A DNA stretch of 51,380 bases, taken from contig JAGCPJ010000070.1 of NCBI GenBank assembly GCA_017965765.1, forward strand, positions 1-51,380. The letters run 5' to 3'. Numbering within the stretch: position 1 is the stretch's first letter; every line of letters starts with the position of its first letter. A program made the position numbers and the translations under genes. Positions 1 through 8,956 of the stretch are shown one piece after another. Origin of the DNA: Bacteroidales bacterium. GTDB taxonomy: Bacteria > Bacteroidota > Bacteroidia > Bacteroidales > F082. Below the pieces are notes generated by a model. The model made no database searches. It was not told where the DNA came from and was given only the letters and a program-made list of their open reading frames with translations.

Positions 1-9
1 TATACCAAT

Positions 10-1482
10 ATGGCAAAAGAATTGACGACCCGCGCAGAAAATTATTCGCAGTGGTACAACGACCTTGTGGTGAAGGCAGATTTGGCGGAACAGTCCGCCT
101 TGAGAGGCTGTATGGTGATCAAACCTTACGGCTATGCAATATGGGAGTTTATGCATGACGCTCTGGACAAGATGTTCAAGGAGACTGGTCATGTGAATGC
201 CTACTTCCCGTTGTTTATCCCGAAGAGTTTCTTCAGCCGCGAAGCTGACCATGTGGAGGGCTTTGCCAAGGAGTGCGCCGTGGTGACGCACCACCGTTTG
301 ATGAACGACCCCAACGGCAATGGCGTGGTGGTCGATCCTTCCGCCAAATTGGAAGAGGAACTGATTGTCCGCCCCACCTCTGAAACGATCATCTGGGATA
401 CCTATCGCAACTGGGTGAAGAGCTACCGCGACCTCCCCATCCTCTGTAACCAATGGGCCAACGTGGTTCGCTGGGAGATGCGTACCCGTCTCTTCCTCCG
501 TACGGCTGAGTTCCTGTGGCAGGAAGGTCATACCGCCCACGCTACCATGGAGGAGGCTGAGATCGAGGCGAAGAAGATGTTGGGCGTCTATACCGAGTTT
601 GCCGAGAAATACCTCGCCATTCCTGTGTATCAAGGCGTCAAGTCGGCCAATGAGCGTTTCGCCGGGGCATTGAACACCTACTGCATCGAAGCCATGATGC
701 AGGACGGCAAGGCGTTGCAAGCTGGCACCTCGCACTTCCTGGGACAGAACTTCGCCAAGGCCTTCGACGTGAAGTTCCTCAACAAGGAAAACAAGCTGGA
801 ATACGTGTGGGCTACGTCTTGGGGCGTTTCCACCCGTCTGATGGGTGCCCTCATCATGTCGCACTCCGACGATGACGGCCTGGTGCTACCTCCTAAGATC
901 GCCCCGATCCAAGTGGTGATCGTGCCTATCTATAAGAACGACGAGGAGAAAGCCTTGACCTTCGCACGCTGTGAAGAGATGAAACAGCAACTCATTGCTG
1001 CGGGTCTTCGCGTCAAGTTCGACGACCGCGACACGCAGAAGCCGGGCTTCAAGTTCCACGAGTGGGAACTCAAAGGTGTCCCGGTACGTCTGGTGGTCGG
1101 TCCTCGTGATGTCAAGGAGGGTACCGTGGAGCTGGCCCGTCGCGACACCATGACCAAGGAATCGGCTTCTTACGATGGCATCGTCAACACAGTGCTCGGC
1201 TTGATGGACGAGATCCAGCAGAACCTGTTCCTGAAAGCCTTGAAATATCGTAATGACAACACCTTTGAGGTCAATACTTGGGATGAGTTCAAGGCTCAGA
1301 TCGAGAAGGGTGGCTTCGTCCATGCCTTCTGGGATGGCACTACCGAGACAGAACTGAAGATCAAGGAAGAGACCAAGGCAACACTGCGCTTCATCCCGCT
1401 GGATGTCAAGGAAGAAGATGGCGTTGACGTCTATTCAGGCAAGCCAGCCAAGATGAAAGTATATTTCGCCAAGGCTTACTAA
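10..1482 (+). CDS. proS: Prolyl-tRNA synthetase, eukaryote/archaeal type
   Basis: A class II aminoacyl-tRNA synthetase of 490 residues that charges tRNA-Pro with proline in the cytoplasm. Visible motifs are the RPTSE stretch near residue 122, the motif 2 region [20 protein letters not shown], the motif 3 region with [12 protein letters not shown], and an anticodon-binding domain after about residue 290. The long editing insertion of the typical bacterial enzyme is absent, and the protein ends in KVYFAKAY, as in the archaeal/eukaryotic-like form (family knowledge). The ATG at 10 gives the expected N terminus. Only nine bases precede it in the window, so its promoter cannot be seen. It converges on the GIN lipoprotein gene, with 4 bases between the two stop codons. 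Confidence 0.97.
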   Translation: MAKELTTRAENYSQWYNDLVVKADLAEQSALRGCMVIKPYGYAIWEFMHDALDKMFKETGHVNAYFPLFIPKSFFSREADHVEGFAKECAVVTHHRLMNDPNGNGVVVDPSAKLEEELIVRPTSETIIWDTYRNWVKSYRDLPILCNQWANVVRWEMRTRLFLRTAEFLWQEGHTAHATMEEAEIEAKKMLGVYTEFAEKYLAIPVYQGVKSANERFAGALNTYCIEAMMQDGKALQAGTSHFLGQNFAKAFDVKFLNKENKLEYVWATSWGVSTRLMGALIMSHSDDDGLVLPPKIAPIQVVIVPIYKNDEEKALTFARCEEMKQQLIAAGLRVKFDDRDTQKPGFKFHEWELKGVPVRLVVGPRDVKEGTVELARRDTMTKESASYDGIVNTVLGLMDEIQQNLFLKALKYRNDNTFEVNTWDEFKAQIEKGGFVHAFWDGTTETELKIKEETKATLRFIPLDVKEEDGVDVYSGKPAKMKVYFAKAY

Positions 1483-1486
1483 TCCT

Positions 1487-2404
1487 TTACGGATCGAAAT
1501 ACTGCAACCCTGGGATGCTGTTGTCATAGGTCCAGGTGTTGTAAGACGTCCCGTTGTAACGGATGACTCTAGGACATTGCACTGGTTCGATGATGGTGTC
1601 GAACTGGTGCAATGTCTCGTTCCAGGGGTGTGTTTCGATGGTGGTCCGGTACCTTAGATAGCGTATCACGCCAATGTTGCCGTTTTCCACATCCAGCATA
1701 TAATAGGCTTGTGCATCGATGAGGCTGTTGCTATAGAATGGCTTGATGTAGTGGATGTGTGAATTCAGATCCTTGGCGTGAATCTGTCCATGGCAGTTGT
1801 AACTGGCCGAGGTGTGAGCGAAGGTGGTTTCTCCGGAAAGATTGACAGTGGCCGTGCCTTCCTGGTATTTTGTGGTGGTTTTCTCGCAAGACAACTTCAC
1901 GTAGAGTTCGCCGGAGCCTCCTTCGATCTTGATGGCACAGATGCGTCTGACGACGGTGTCGGTTTCGCGGATGGCCACTCCTCTGAGGGTGTCGGTGTGG
2001 AGGATGCCGTTGGAATTGAAGATGATTTGATATAAGGAGTCGTAATAGACAGTCATGCTGATGTCATAATCGTAAGGACGGAAATGGCTGAGTGTGTTGT
2101 CGTTGCGGATGACGAGTTTGGTGAACTTCATGGGTTCGAGAGCCTCGGTTTCCTCCACTTCCATCGTTTCGGTGCTGATGCCATCCATCAGTTTCTCTCC
2201 GGTTTGGATTTCAATGGTACCCGCTGGATGGTTGGCGTCGGCATGTAACAGGGTCACGTTGACATTGTCGCGCAACTCGATGATGCGGAAGGTTTCATCG
2301 ACTTGCCGTGTTTCGCTGATAGTGACGCCGTTGGACCACTTGTTACAAGAGCCCAGAATGACGCTTGCGAACACCAGGAGGAAGACGCTTCGTGCTGTTT
2401 TCAT
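1487..2404 (-). CDS. GIN-domain (DUF2807-like) lipoprotein
   Basis: A predicted lipoprotein of 305 residues. The N terminus from the ATG at 2404 has a basic start, a hydrophobic stretch and the lipobox LGSC. After it comes ISETRQVDETFRIIELRDNVNVTLL, typical of the start of the putative auto-transporter adhesin head (GIN/DUF2807) beta-helical family found in many Bacteroidota. The C-terminal part is beta-rich and ends in LQYFDP. An in-frame ATG at 2434 would put ten polar residues before the signal peptide, so 2404 is preferred. The first 62 bases overlap the 3' end of the PagL-like gene upstream, so the two are probably co-transcribed. Function is unknown; a surface or periplasmic location is inferred. 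Confidence 0.8.
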   Translation of the reverse strand: MKTARSVFLLVFASVILGSCNKWSNGVTISETRQVDETFRIIELRDNVNVTLLHADANHPAGTIEIQTGEKLMDGISTETMEVEETEALEPMKFTKLVIRNDNTLSHFRPYDYDISMTVYYDSLYQIIFNSNGILHTDTLRGVAIRETDTVVRRICAIKIEGGSGELYVKLSCEKTTTKYQEGTATVNLSGETTFAHTSASYNCHGQIHAKDLNSHIHYIKPFYSNSLIDAQAYYMLDVENGNIGVIRYLRYRTTIETHPWNETLHQFDTIIEPVQCPRVIRYNGTSYNTWTYDNSIPGLQYFDP

Positions 2405-3674
2405 GACGGAATAGGTTGAGGTAATACTTTTCATTGAAACGATAGCCCAAGCCGAAGCAGAGGTAGTCGGCCTGACCGAAGTGGGTAGTGAGGGCCAGTT
2501 GTGTGAAGAGGTTGTCGCTGAACTGATACCGTAGGCTCACCTTCTGATAGATGTTGCCTTTGCTGAGGTCAGTCACCTCGAAGACCCTCAAGTGCCATCC
2601 GAACTCGAAAAGATAGGATAGGCGGGTCATGGACAGGGAATAGCAGACGCTGAGGTTGGGTTTGGTCATCTGGATCGGCTTGACGATCCGGTCATCCTTT
2701 CCAATGAGGTGTCCGTCGTTGTCCCTGATGTCCACGATCACATGGATGTGGCCTTCGTCGTCCACATAATGGTTGGGTCGGCGCTGGTCGGAGAGGTCGA
2801 GCGCCAAGGTGAAACCGAGACCTGCACTGCTTCTTAAGGAGAAGGGGACCATGAAATAGGAGGAGAATTCATGGACCCTGAAATGGGTGGCACTTCCGCC
2901 ATAGAGCTTCGACACGTCTTTGAAGCCGATACCGTAGGCGAGGTCTATGGAGAACCACCGTTTGTTGTCGAACTCAAAGGGATAATACTCGGGACGTTTG
3001 GAAAGGGTGAGGTTCACCCTGGGGGTGCGAAGGTAGTAGGCCAGTCCCCAAGCACCGCTGAAGGTATTTAGCCCATAGTTGGGCAGTACGGTGGCGCCAT
3101 TGGAGAAGTGGGTGAGACCGAGGGAGGCCACAGACATCAGCCGCTTGGTAAGACGTTGACGGTATTCGAAAGATAGGTTGACAGCGGCGTTGAAGTGCGA
3201 GCCGATGGCATAGTTGTAGTTGTTCTCTATGGGATCGAAACGTTTGGTGAGGAAGCCGAGACCTACGCCTAGCTTAAAGGTGAGCTGACTGTTCTCGCTG
3301 CCAATCAATGGGTAGTTGACAAAAGGATACAAAGCGAAGACGCTGCCCAGTACTTCTCCGATATGAGGATCGTTTTGGAAATTGAGTCCATAGTTGGCAT
3401 GGTAAAAGGTCACACCGATATAGGGATAGTTGTAAAGGGTCTCCCATTCGTTCCGGCCAAAAGTGTTCTGGTAGATGGACGCCTCAAAGGCAGGGTAGAA
3501 GGCGTTAAATCGTTGCATCTCAAAGTGATGATGCCAAAAGACACTGTAATGCGCCCGGGCTTCCACCATGATGTTGTTGTTGGAGACCCACGGGTAATCC
3601 TGAGCTTTGACTTTGAGGCTTCCACACAACAAAACCAAGACCCACAAGGTGATATGTGCCTTCTTTAATTTCAT
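2343..3674 (-). CDS. PagL-like acyloxyacyl hydrolase / lipid A deacylase family outer membrane protein
   Basis: A 443-residue protein with a signal peptide ending near KVKAQ and many alternating beta strands. It resembles the Bacteroidota branch of the PagL lipid A 3-O-deacylase family. The PagL catalytic His-x-Ser motif is visible as THFSNG, with His189 and Ser191, and the preceding GSHFN segment also fits. The protein is longer than the roughly 180 residues of classical PagL, with an extra C-terminal barrel-like half of unknown role. The last 20 residues (basic, FRHENSTKRLPPGVRKRHSG) are read through the start of the following GIN lipoprotein gene. A TATCTTTG box on this strand (3689-3696) lies just before the ATG. 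Deacylase activity is inferred from the motif only. Confidence 0.75.
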   Translation of the reverse strand: MKLKKAHITLWVLVLLCGSLKVKAQDYPWVSNNNIMVEARAHYSVFWHHHFEMQRFNAFYPAFEASIYQNTFGRNEWETLYNYPYIGVTFYHANYGLNFQNDPHIGEVLGSVFALYPFVNYPLIGSENSQLTFKLGVGLGFLTKRFDPIENNYNYAIGSHFNAAVNLSFEYRQRLTKRLMSVASLGLTHFSNGATVLPNYGLNTFSGAWGLAYYLRTPRVNLTLSKRPEYYPFEFDNKRWFSIDLAYGIGFKDVSKLYGGSATHFRVHEFSSYFMVPFSLRSSAGLGFTLALDLSDQRRPNHYVDDEGHIHVIVDIRDNDGHLIGKDDRIVKPIQMTKPNLSVCYSLSMTRLSYLFEFGWHLRVFEVTDLSKGNIYQKVSLRYQFSDNLFTQLALTTHFGQADYLCFGLGYRFNEKYYLNLFRHENSTKRLPPGVRKRHSGLL

Positions 3675-3688
3675 TCCGAATACAACGA

Positions 3689-3724
3689 CAAAGATACGTT
3701 TTTTATTATAAATGCTTATTTTTG
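3689..3724. promoter_or_regulatory. Divergent promoter pair for the PagL-like gene and mazG
   Basis: TATCTTTG is read on the minus strand at 3689-3696 and TATTTTTG on the plus strand at 3717-3724. Both match the Bacteroidota -7 consensus TAnnTTTG and point away from each other. The plus-strand box implies transcription starts near 3730. That makes the in-frame ATG at 3712 unusable and supports the mazG start at 3745. Confidence 0.65.
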
Positions 3725-3744
3725 CAACCCTAATTCAATCAAAC

Positions 3745-4614
3745 ATGGACAAACGTTTAGAAGCTTTCAAGCGGCTGCTCGACATCATGGACGCCGTCAG
3801 GGCAGGATGCCCGTGGGACAGTACCCAAACCATCGAGAGCCTGCGCCATCTGACGATCGAGGAGACCTACGAGCTGAGCGAGGCGATTCTTGCCAACAAT
3901 CTGAATGAAGTGAAGAAGGAGTTGGGCGACTTGATGCTCCATCTGGTGTTCTATGCCAAGATTGGGAGTGAAAAAGGCGCTTTCGACATCACCGACGTGC
4001 TGAACGGCATCTGCGACAAGATGGTGGTTCGTCATCCGCATATCTTCGGAGGGGAGAAGGTGGAGAACGCCGAACAGGTGGAACAAAACTGGGAGAAAAT
4101 CAAGTTGGAAAGGGAACACAACCGCAGTGTTTTGGGTGGTGTCCCTTCTGGCCTGCCTTCGTTGTTGAAAGCTTATCGGATGCAGTCGAAAACGGCGGGT
4201 GTGGGCTTCCGTTGGCCGAACGCCGAGGCAGCATGGGATAAGGTGGAGGAGGAGAAAAAGGAACTATTTGATGAATTGGGGAAACCTGACAATCACGAAA
4301 ACATAGAGGCGGAATATGGCGACTTGCTGTTCGCCTTGGCCGCCTACGGAATATATATAGGTGTGAATCCGGACGATGCCTTGGAAAAGACGGACAAGAA
4401 GTTCCGGGCGAGGTTCAACTACTTGGAGCGAAAAGCCCGAGAGCAAGGGAAAGGGGTGCAGCACTTGACCCTGGAAGAGATGATTGCGATTTGGAAAGAG
4501 GCGAAGGGAACGGAGAACGGAAAACGGAAAGTGGAAAACGGAAAGTGGAAAACTAAAAAAAACCGAAAAACCCGCCAATTAATAAAATATTGCTATATTT
4601 GTAACCCAAAATAG
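3745..4614 (+). CDS. mazG: Nucleoside triphosphate pyrophosphohydrolase MazG
   Basis: A cytoplasmic NTP pyrophosphohydrolase of 289 residues that hydrolyses (d)NTPs to monophosphates and pyrophosphate. The N-terminal MazG domain begins with the usual CPWDSTQT segment and carries the metal-binding pattern EETYE...ELGDL. A second MazG-like half follows, with FRWPNAEAAWDKVEEE and EAEYGDLLFALA. The ATG at 3745 is chosen because the upstream in-frame ATG at 3712 lies inside the promoter. The domain should end near IWKEAKG. The remaining ~36 residues (TENGKRKVENGKWKT and a basic tail) are encoded by an AACGGAA heptad array and the DNA after it, so they look like an accidental extension. The promoter of the next gene lies inside this tail. 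Confidence 0.93.
   Translation: MDKRLEAFKRLLDIMDAVRAGCPWDSTQTIESLRHLTIEETYELSEAILANNLNEVKKELGDLMLHLVFYAKIGSEKGAFDITDVLNGICDKMVVRHPHIFGGEKVENAEQVEQNWEKIKLEREHNRSVLGGVPSGLPSLLKAYRMQSKTAGVGFRWPNAEAAWDKVEEEKKELFDELGKPDNHENIEAEYGDLLFALAAYGIYIGVNPDDALEKTDKKFRARFNYLERKAREQGKGVQHLTLEEMIAIWKEAKGTENGKRKVENGKWKTKKNRKTRQLIKYCYICNPK
4509..4553 (+). repeat. Heptanucleotide array, unit AACGGAA
   Basis: Six 7-bp units in a row (AACGGAG, AACGGAA, AACGGAA, AGTGGAA, AACGGAA, AGTGGAA) lie inside the 3' end of mazG. Seven is not a multiple of three, so successive units are read in different frames and give TENGKRKVENGKWKT. The purine-rich strand is the mRNA strand. Confidence 0.9.
4594..4601 (+). promoter_or_regulatory. 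-7 promoter element for the T9SS protein at 4666
   Basis: TATATTTG matches TAnnTTTG and lies 64 bases before the ATG of the large secreted protein. It is still inside the mazG reading frame, which ends at 4614. No good -33 TTG at the usual spacing is apparent. Confidence 0.55.
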
Positions 4615-4665
4615 AAAAATGACAATAAGGATCATTCTCAATTATTATTAACTAAATCACTCATT

Positions 4666-7167
4666 ATGAAAAAATTAGCTTTACTCTTAGCAATGGTTGT
4701 GTTCGTTTGCACTGGTGCATTCGCACAATCGATGTACTTCGATTTCGAAGGACAAACTGCTGGTAACAAGATCGCCCAGACCCTTGGTGATCCTTGGACA
4801 ACATGGAGCAACGCTCCCGGTGGCGCTGAAGACGGTGTCTTCGACATGGCGGATGGTTCCATGGCCGCTCACTTCACCTATGGCAACGACCAAGTGTTGA
4901 GACTTGGCGGTATTGAGACGGGTGTTTTCGACCTCGTTTTCGATGCCTTCGTTCCGAACGGAAAGAACGGCTACTTCAACGTGCTTCACAACTTCAACGG
5001 TAGTGGTTCCACTTGGGCTGCTCAGTTCTATCTCTGCGCTTCCAACGACGGTCAAAACACCACTCCTGGTGTCGGTCACGGCACCGTCCACGCTGGTAGC
5101 AACGGCACTGCCGACATCCCTTGCGTCTATGATGAATGGATGCAGTACAGAGTGCATATCGACATGGACCAAGACCTGGCTACCCTTTACTGGAACATTG
5201 CTGGTCAGCCGGAACAGGAAATCTGCTCCTGGCAGTGGTCACTCGACAGCTTCGGTGATAATACCGTGGGCCGTAAACTCGATGCCATGGACTTCTATCC
5301 TCCGGAGAATGCCGCTACTTCAGAATTCTACATCGACAACATCGGTATCATCAGCGGTGCTGAGGATCAAGTGCTGATCGACGATAACTTCGAGGCTTAC
5401 AATGTAGGTGACAAGATCGCTGTCGCAGCTCAGGCTATCGGCAACGACTGGTGGACCACTTGGACCAACAACCCCGGTTCCGCTGAAGACGGTGTCATCG
5501 CTGAAGCCGGTGGCTCAAAGTGCGGTTACATCTCTGGCAGCAACGACAACGTCCTCCTTCTCGGTGGTCAGGAGTCGGGTGCCTACGACCTTGAATTCGC
5601 CATCTTCTGCGAAGAAGGCAAATACGGTTACTTCAACATCCTCCACGAGTTCAATGGCTCTGGCTCAACTTGGGCTATGCAGGCTTACTTGAATGCTACC
5701 AATGACGGTAACAGCACCACGAATTACTCCGTGGGACATGGTACCGTTCACGCTGGTGCCAACAGCAATGGTGACATCCCTGCTGTTGTGAATGAATGGA
5801 TGTACTTCCGTATCCATGTGGATTGCGATACCGACCAAGCTGAACTCTTCTATCGTTCTGAGACGACTCAGCCTACTGAAATCTCCATCGTTGCTTGGCA
5901 GTGGAGCTTGGACAGCTTTGGTGAGAACACCGTGGGCCGCAAGATGGACGCTATGGACTTCTTCGCACCTAACGCCACACTGGGTTGCTACTATCTCGAC
6001 AACTTCAAGTTCACCAGAATCGGTGCTGAATCCGCTCCTTCACTGGATTTCGATACCGAATCCCTGTATGTGGAACTCGAAGCTGACGATGTCAACGCTT
6101 ACCAGATCGGTATCAGCAATGCCAATGGTACTTCCATCGGTGACTGGACTGCTTGGGTTGACTTTGGCGAAGGCCAAAGCGGTGGTAGCACCTCTCAGAT
6201 CAACTACGATGCTGAACCCGGTGCCAACACTTCATTGGTGGGTTGGAACTATGAAGAACCAGTCTTGGTTGAGGTCGCTGCTATGTTCCCCGGCTCATCC
6301 TATGCTGGCGTCATGGGTACTTCCATCACGAGTGTCCAGTACTATTGCGTTGCCGCTTCTGATGGCTTCGGCGTTGAAGCAGGTACTCCTCTTACCTTCC
6401 GTGTGTATGGCCAAGGTATGAACGGCCAGCCCGCTGAGGTCCTTGCTGAAAAGGTTATCCCTTATGCACAGATCAACCAAGAGGATTGGACTATCGCTAC
6501 TTTCGACACGCCTGTCCCGTTGACGGGTTACAATGTCTGGGTTGCTTGCGAATACACCCAGTCTGTTGGTGGCTACGCCATGGCATTTGACGGCACTGCT
6601 TACGTTCCTGGCAGCGGTTACTACCGTACCCAGGGTGGTGGCGCCTTCATGTCACTCGGTCCGGACAACCTGTCACAAGACTATGGTAACCTCCACATCC
6701 GTGCCAACGTCCAGGGTACTCCTGTCACCGCTGGTTGGGCTACCTTGAGCAAGTCAGAAGGCTCGATGCCTATCGGTGGCAGCGATGACGTGACCCTCAC
6801 CGTCAACTCCTTCGGTCTGGCTGATGGTTCAGTCTATGAAGCTGAAGTGATCTTCAAGACCAACGATCCTGAAAACGCATTGGTCAGCATTCCTTTGACC
6901 CTGCACGTCGGTGTCACTGCTGTTGCTGACAACACCAACAGCATGGCTTCCATCTATCCTAACCCTGCTACCAACAGAGTGACTGTGGAAGGTGAAAACC
7001 TGAGCGTCGTGGCCATCTACAACGTGGCTGGTCAGCTGATTCGCATCGTGAACCTCGACAGCGTGGTCAACAGCATCGACATGAATGTTGAAGCTGGTAT
7101 CTACTTCTTCAACATCTATGATGTCAATGGCAAGAGCAACGTCCAGCGCGTTGTGATCACCAAGTAA
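4666..7167 (+). CDS. Large T9SS type A cargo protein with a tandem N-terminal domain
   Basis: An 833-residue secreted protein. It has a signal peptide ending at GAFAQ, then two homologous domains of about 210 residues (roughly 20-228 and 230-450). Each contains the landmarks DPWTTW/NDWWTTW, GxAEDGV, a GYFN(V/I)LH(N/E)FNGSGSTWA stretch and WQWSLDSFG(D/E)NTVGRK, and looks like a jelly-roll/LamG-type binding fold. A middle domain (about 500-690) and a short Ig-like domain with IFKTNDPENALVSIPL follow. The end is a type A T9SS sorting domain (IYPNPATNRV, GIYFFN, final VVITK). The coding sequence is very rich in GGT, GCT, CGT, AAC and TTC codons compared with its neighbours, which suggests strong expression. 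Ligand and function are unknown. It is followed by a strong terminator. Confidence 0.85.
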   Translation: MKKLALLLAMVVFVCTGAFAQSMYFDFEGQTAGNKIAQTLGDPWTTWSNAPGGAEDGVFDMADGSMAAHFTYGNDQVLRLGGIETGVFDLVFDAFVPNGKNGYFNVLHNFNGSGSTWAAQFYLCASNDGQNTTPGVGHGTVHAGSNGTADIPCVYDEWMQYRVHIDMDQDLATLYWNIAGQPEQEICSWQWSLDSFGDNTVGRKLDAMDFYPPENAATSEFYIDNIGIISGAEDQVLIDDNFEAYNVGDKIAVAAQAIGNDWWTTWTNNPGSAEDGVIAEAGGSKCGYISGSNDNVLLLGGQESGAYDLEFAIFCEEGKYGYFNILHEFNGSGSTWAMQAYLNATNDGNSTTNYSVGHGTVHAGANSNGDIPAVVNEWMYFRIHVDCDTDQAELFYRSETTQPTEISIVAWQWSLDSFGENTVGRKMDAMDFFAPNATLGCYYLDNFKFTRIGAESAPSLDFDTESLYVELEADDVNAYQIGISNANGTSIGDWTAWVDFGEGQSGGSTSQINYDAEPGANTSLVGWNYEEPVLVEVAAMFPGSSYAGVMGTSITSVQYYCVAASDGFGVEAGTPLTFRVYGQGMNGQPAEVLAEKVIPYAQINQEDWTIATFDTPVPLTGYNVWVACEYTQSVGGYAMAFDGTAYVPGSGYYRTQGGGAFMSLGPDNLSQDYGNLHIRANVQGTPVTAGWATLSKSEGSMPIGGSDDVTLTVNSFGLADGSVYEAEVIFKTNDPENALVSIPLTLHVGVTAVADNTNSMASIYPNPATNRVTVEGENLSVVAIYNVAGQLIRIVNLDSVVNSIDMNVEAGIYFFNIYDVNGKSNVQRVVITK

Positions 7168-7190
7168 TCTTTGAAGAAAGATTTTGAAAA

Positions 7191-7218
7191 AAAGCCGTCC
7201 GTATGGGCGGCTTTTTTT
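7191..7218 (+). terminator. Intrinsic terminator after the T9SS gene
   Basis: The stem GCCGTCC (7194-7200) pairs with GGGCGGC (7205-7211) around the loop GTAT and is followed by seven T. It lies 24 bases after the stop codon at 7167. The T run merges with the promoter of cdsA. Confidence 0.85.
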
Positions 7219-7225
7219 ATTTTTG
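7218..7225 (+). promoter_or_regulatory. -7 promoter element for cdsA-psd
   Basis: TATTTTTG begins on the last T of the preceding terminator and lies 21 bases before the cdsA ATG. Terminator and promoter are thus packed into about 35 bases. Confidence 0.55.
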
Positions 7226-7246
7226 CAATACCAATAACTATAAAAA

Positions 7247-8059
7247 ATGCGCGAATTGCTGATCAGAACGGTTTCCGGGGCGGTGTTGGTGGCGGTCATC
7301 GTCGCCTCCATCCTGTATTCACCTTGGACCTGTGCCGCCTTGGGTGTGCTCATCGTCGTGGTGGGGACCTTCGAGATGAGCAAACTTCAAAATGTGGAGA
7401 GCCTCCCTCATTTTTTGGCGGTCCTGGTCCTTTCCCTAGGGTCGTTCGCTGTTGCCGCTCTTGTGGCCTTGGAGATCCTTCCGACACGCTGGCTCTTCTT
7501 GGAGTTGCTGTTCCTGCTGATGCCCTTGTTGCTGGGGCTGTTTTCCTCCACCTTTGATTACAAGAGGATTGCCGCATTTGCCTATAGCTCCATGGCTCTC
7601 CTGAGTATGCCCATGACGTTGATGCTGTTCATGTACCAGTACCAGTTGTTCGGCGAATTGGCCGGTGCCAAGTTGATCTTGCTGGTGTTTGCCTTGTTGT
7701 GGACCAACGACACCTTTGCCTATCTCACGGGAAGATTGCTGGGCAAGCACAAACTGTTTGTCCGCGTATCCCCCGGGAAGACCGTTGAGGGCAGTCTTGG
7801 AGGGTTGTTGTTCACCGTGGGTGGCGTGATGTTGTTCAGTCATTTCACCCCATGGTTGCCGATGAAAGAGGCTATCATCATGGGCGTCATCGCTGTGTTT
7901 TTCGGGACCTTGGGCGACCTTTGCGAATCGATGCTGAAACGTCAAGCCCGCGTGAAAGATTCTGGAAGGCTGATTCCTGGCCACGGGGGCATCCTTGACC
8001 GTTTCGATTCGGTGTTGTTCGCCATCCCCTTTGTTTTTGTTATCTTGCTATTGTTATGA
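7247..8059 (+). CDS. cdsA: Phosphatidate cytidylyltransferase
   Basis: A 270-residue polytopic inner membrane enzyme that makes CDP-diacylglycerol from phosphatidic acid and CTP. The full CDS family signature is visible near the C terminus: SMLKRQARVKDSGR followed by IPGHGGILDRFD. The SPGKTVEGSLGG segment comes before it. Several hydrophobic helices precede the signature. It overlaps psd by four bases (ATGA), so the two are translationally coupled. This fits because CDP-diacylglycerol feeds phosphatidylserine and then phosphatidylethanolamine synthesis; the phosphatidylserine synthase itself is not in the window. Confidence 0.95.
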   Translation: MRELLIRTVSGAVLVAVIVASILYSPWTCAALGVLIVVVGTFEMSKLQNVESLPHFLAVLVLSLGSFAVAALVALEILPTRWLFLELLFLLMPLLLGLFSSTFDYKRIAAFAYSSMALLSMPMTLMLFMYQYQLFGELAGAKLILLVFALLWTNDTFAYLTGRLLGKHKLFVRVSPGKTVEGSLGGLLFTVGGVMLFSHFTPWLPMKEAIIMGVIAVFFGTLGDLCESMLKRQARVKDSGRLIPGHGGILDRFDSVLFAIPFVFVILLLL

Positions 8060-8733
8060 GACAAATCCACAAACGCATTCACGAAGAAGGTACCAAGGCG
8101 ATAATCGTAGCGTTGCTGATTGCTGCAGTGGTTGTGACAGGCATCAACCTGCTTTGGCCACACCAAACGGTGTGGCATGTGCTGGCCTACGTGTTTTTTG
8201 CCATCGTTTTTGGCATCATCGTACGTTTCTTCAGGGTGCCGATCCATCGTAAGACCACCATCATGGAAAATGCGGTGGTATCGCCTGCCGATGGCATCCT
8301 CTCCGCGGATGAGGTGGTGTTTGAGGATGAGTATTTCCATGAGCAACGTCGCAAGTTGTCGATCTTCATGTCAATCTATAACGTGCATATCAACTTCTTC
8401 CCGTTTGACGGCATGGTCACCTATTATAAATACCACCCGGGAAAATACCTGGTAGCCTTCAAACCGAAGTCATCGGTGGACAATGAGCACAACAGCATCG
8501 TGATTAAGGATCATCAAGGCCGTGAGATGCTTGTGCGTCAGATCGCTGGCTTCGTGGCCCGCCGTATCGTGTGCGAATTGGAGCCTGGTGATGCCTCCGT
8601 CGTTGGTGAGGAGTTTGGCATGATCCGTTTTGGCTCACGAGTGGATGTGTTCCTTCCGCTGGATGCCGAGGTGGAGGTGCATCTCGGACAGATCATCCGC
8701 GCCAAGTCCACGGTGCTGGCGAAGCTGTTATGA
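8056..8733 (+). CDS. psd: Phosphatidylserine decarboxylase proenzyme, short form
   Basis: A 225-residue enzyme that converts phosphatidylserine to phosphatidylethanolamine at the inner membrane. Two hydrophobic segments occupy residues 15-56. The conserved VVSPADG motif follows at 74-80, then NVHINFFPFDG. The self-cleavage site Gly193-Ser194 lies in RFGSRVD, where Ser194 would become the pyruvoyl group. The length fits the compact PSD-A type rather than the longer E. coli type. The start codon is set by the ATGA overlap with cdsA. A palindromic repeat element follows immediately. Confidence 0.94.
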   Translation: MRQIHKRIHEEGTKAIIVALLIAAVVVTGINLLWPHQTVWHVLAYVFFAIVFGIIVRFFRVPIHRKTTIMENAVVSPADGILSADEVVFEDEYFHEQRRKLSIFMSIYNVHINFFPFDGMVTYYKYHPGKYLVAFKPKSSVDNEHNSIVIKDHQGREMLVRQIAGFVARRIVCELEPGDASVVGEEFGMIRFGSRVDVFLPLDAEVEVHLGQIIRAKSTVLAKLL

Positions 8734-8740
8734 ATGGTGC

Positions 8741-8916
8741 GATAGCTGTCATTGCGAGAACCCCGAAGGGCTCACCGACCGAATGGGAGGTAACCGAAGC
8801 TTTGCGGAGCTTAGCCTGCCACGAGTGAAGCGTGGTGGTGGCAATCCAGTATTACTCAAAACAAGTTCCAGTAGTACTGGATTGCTTCGTCGTTCCTCCT
8901 CGCAATGACAGCTATC
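8741..8916. repeat. Palindromic MITE-like element, complete copy
   Basis: A 176-bp element bounded by a perfect 18-bp inverted repeat: GATAGCTGTCATTGCGAG at 8741-8758 and its reverse complement at 8899-8916. Inside are the family landmarks GAACCCCGAAGGGCTCACCG, a GCGGAGC core, GTGGCAATCCAGTA and an inverted ACTGGATT. It has no reading frame of its own. It fills the 223-base gap between psd and the TrmH-HAD gene; the rest of the gap shows nothing else. Confidence 0.9.
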
Positions 8917-8956
8917 GGTCACTCCCAACTACTAGATAATAGATTGGGCTTGGTGA

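Noticed and set aside
3712-3744. Upstream ATG that would extend MazG by eleven residues
   Set aside because: It lies inside or before the TATTTTTG promoter box, so it would not be in the transcript, and the extra residues do not match the family.
7350-7577. Antisense open frames inside cdsA and other GC-rich genes
   Set aside because: They are shadows of strongly supported genes, have no promoter, and show no domain or signal peptide.
8741-8916. Rho-independent terminator after psd
   Set aside because: The inverted repeats are far apart, lack a T run, and recur as a dispersed element elsewhere in the window.
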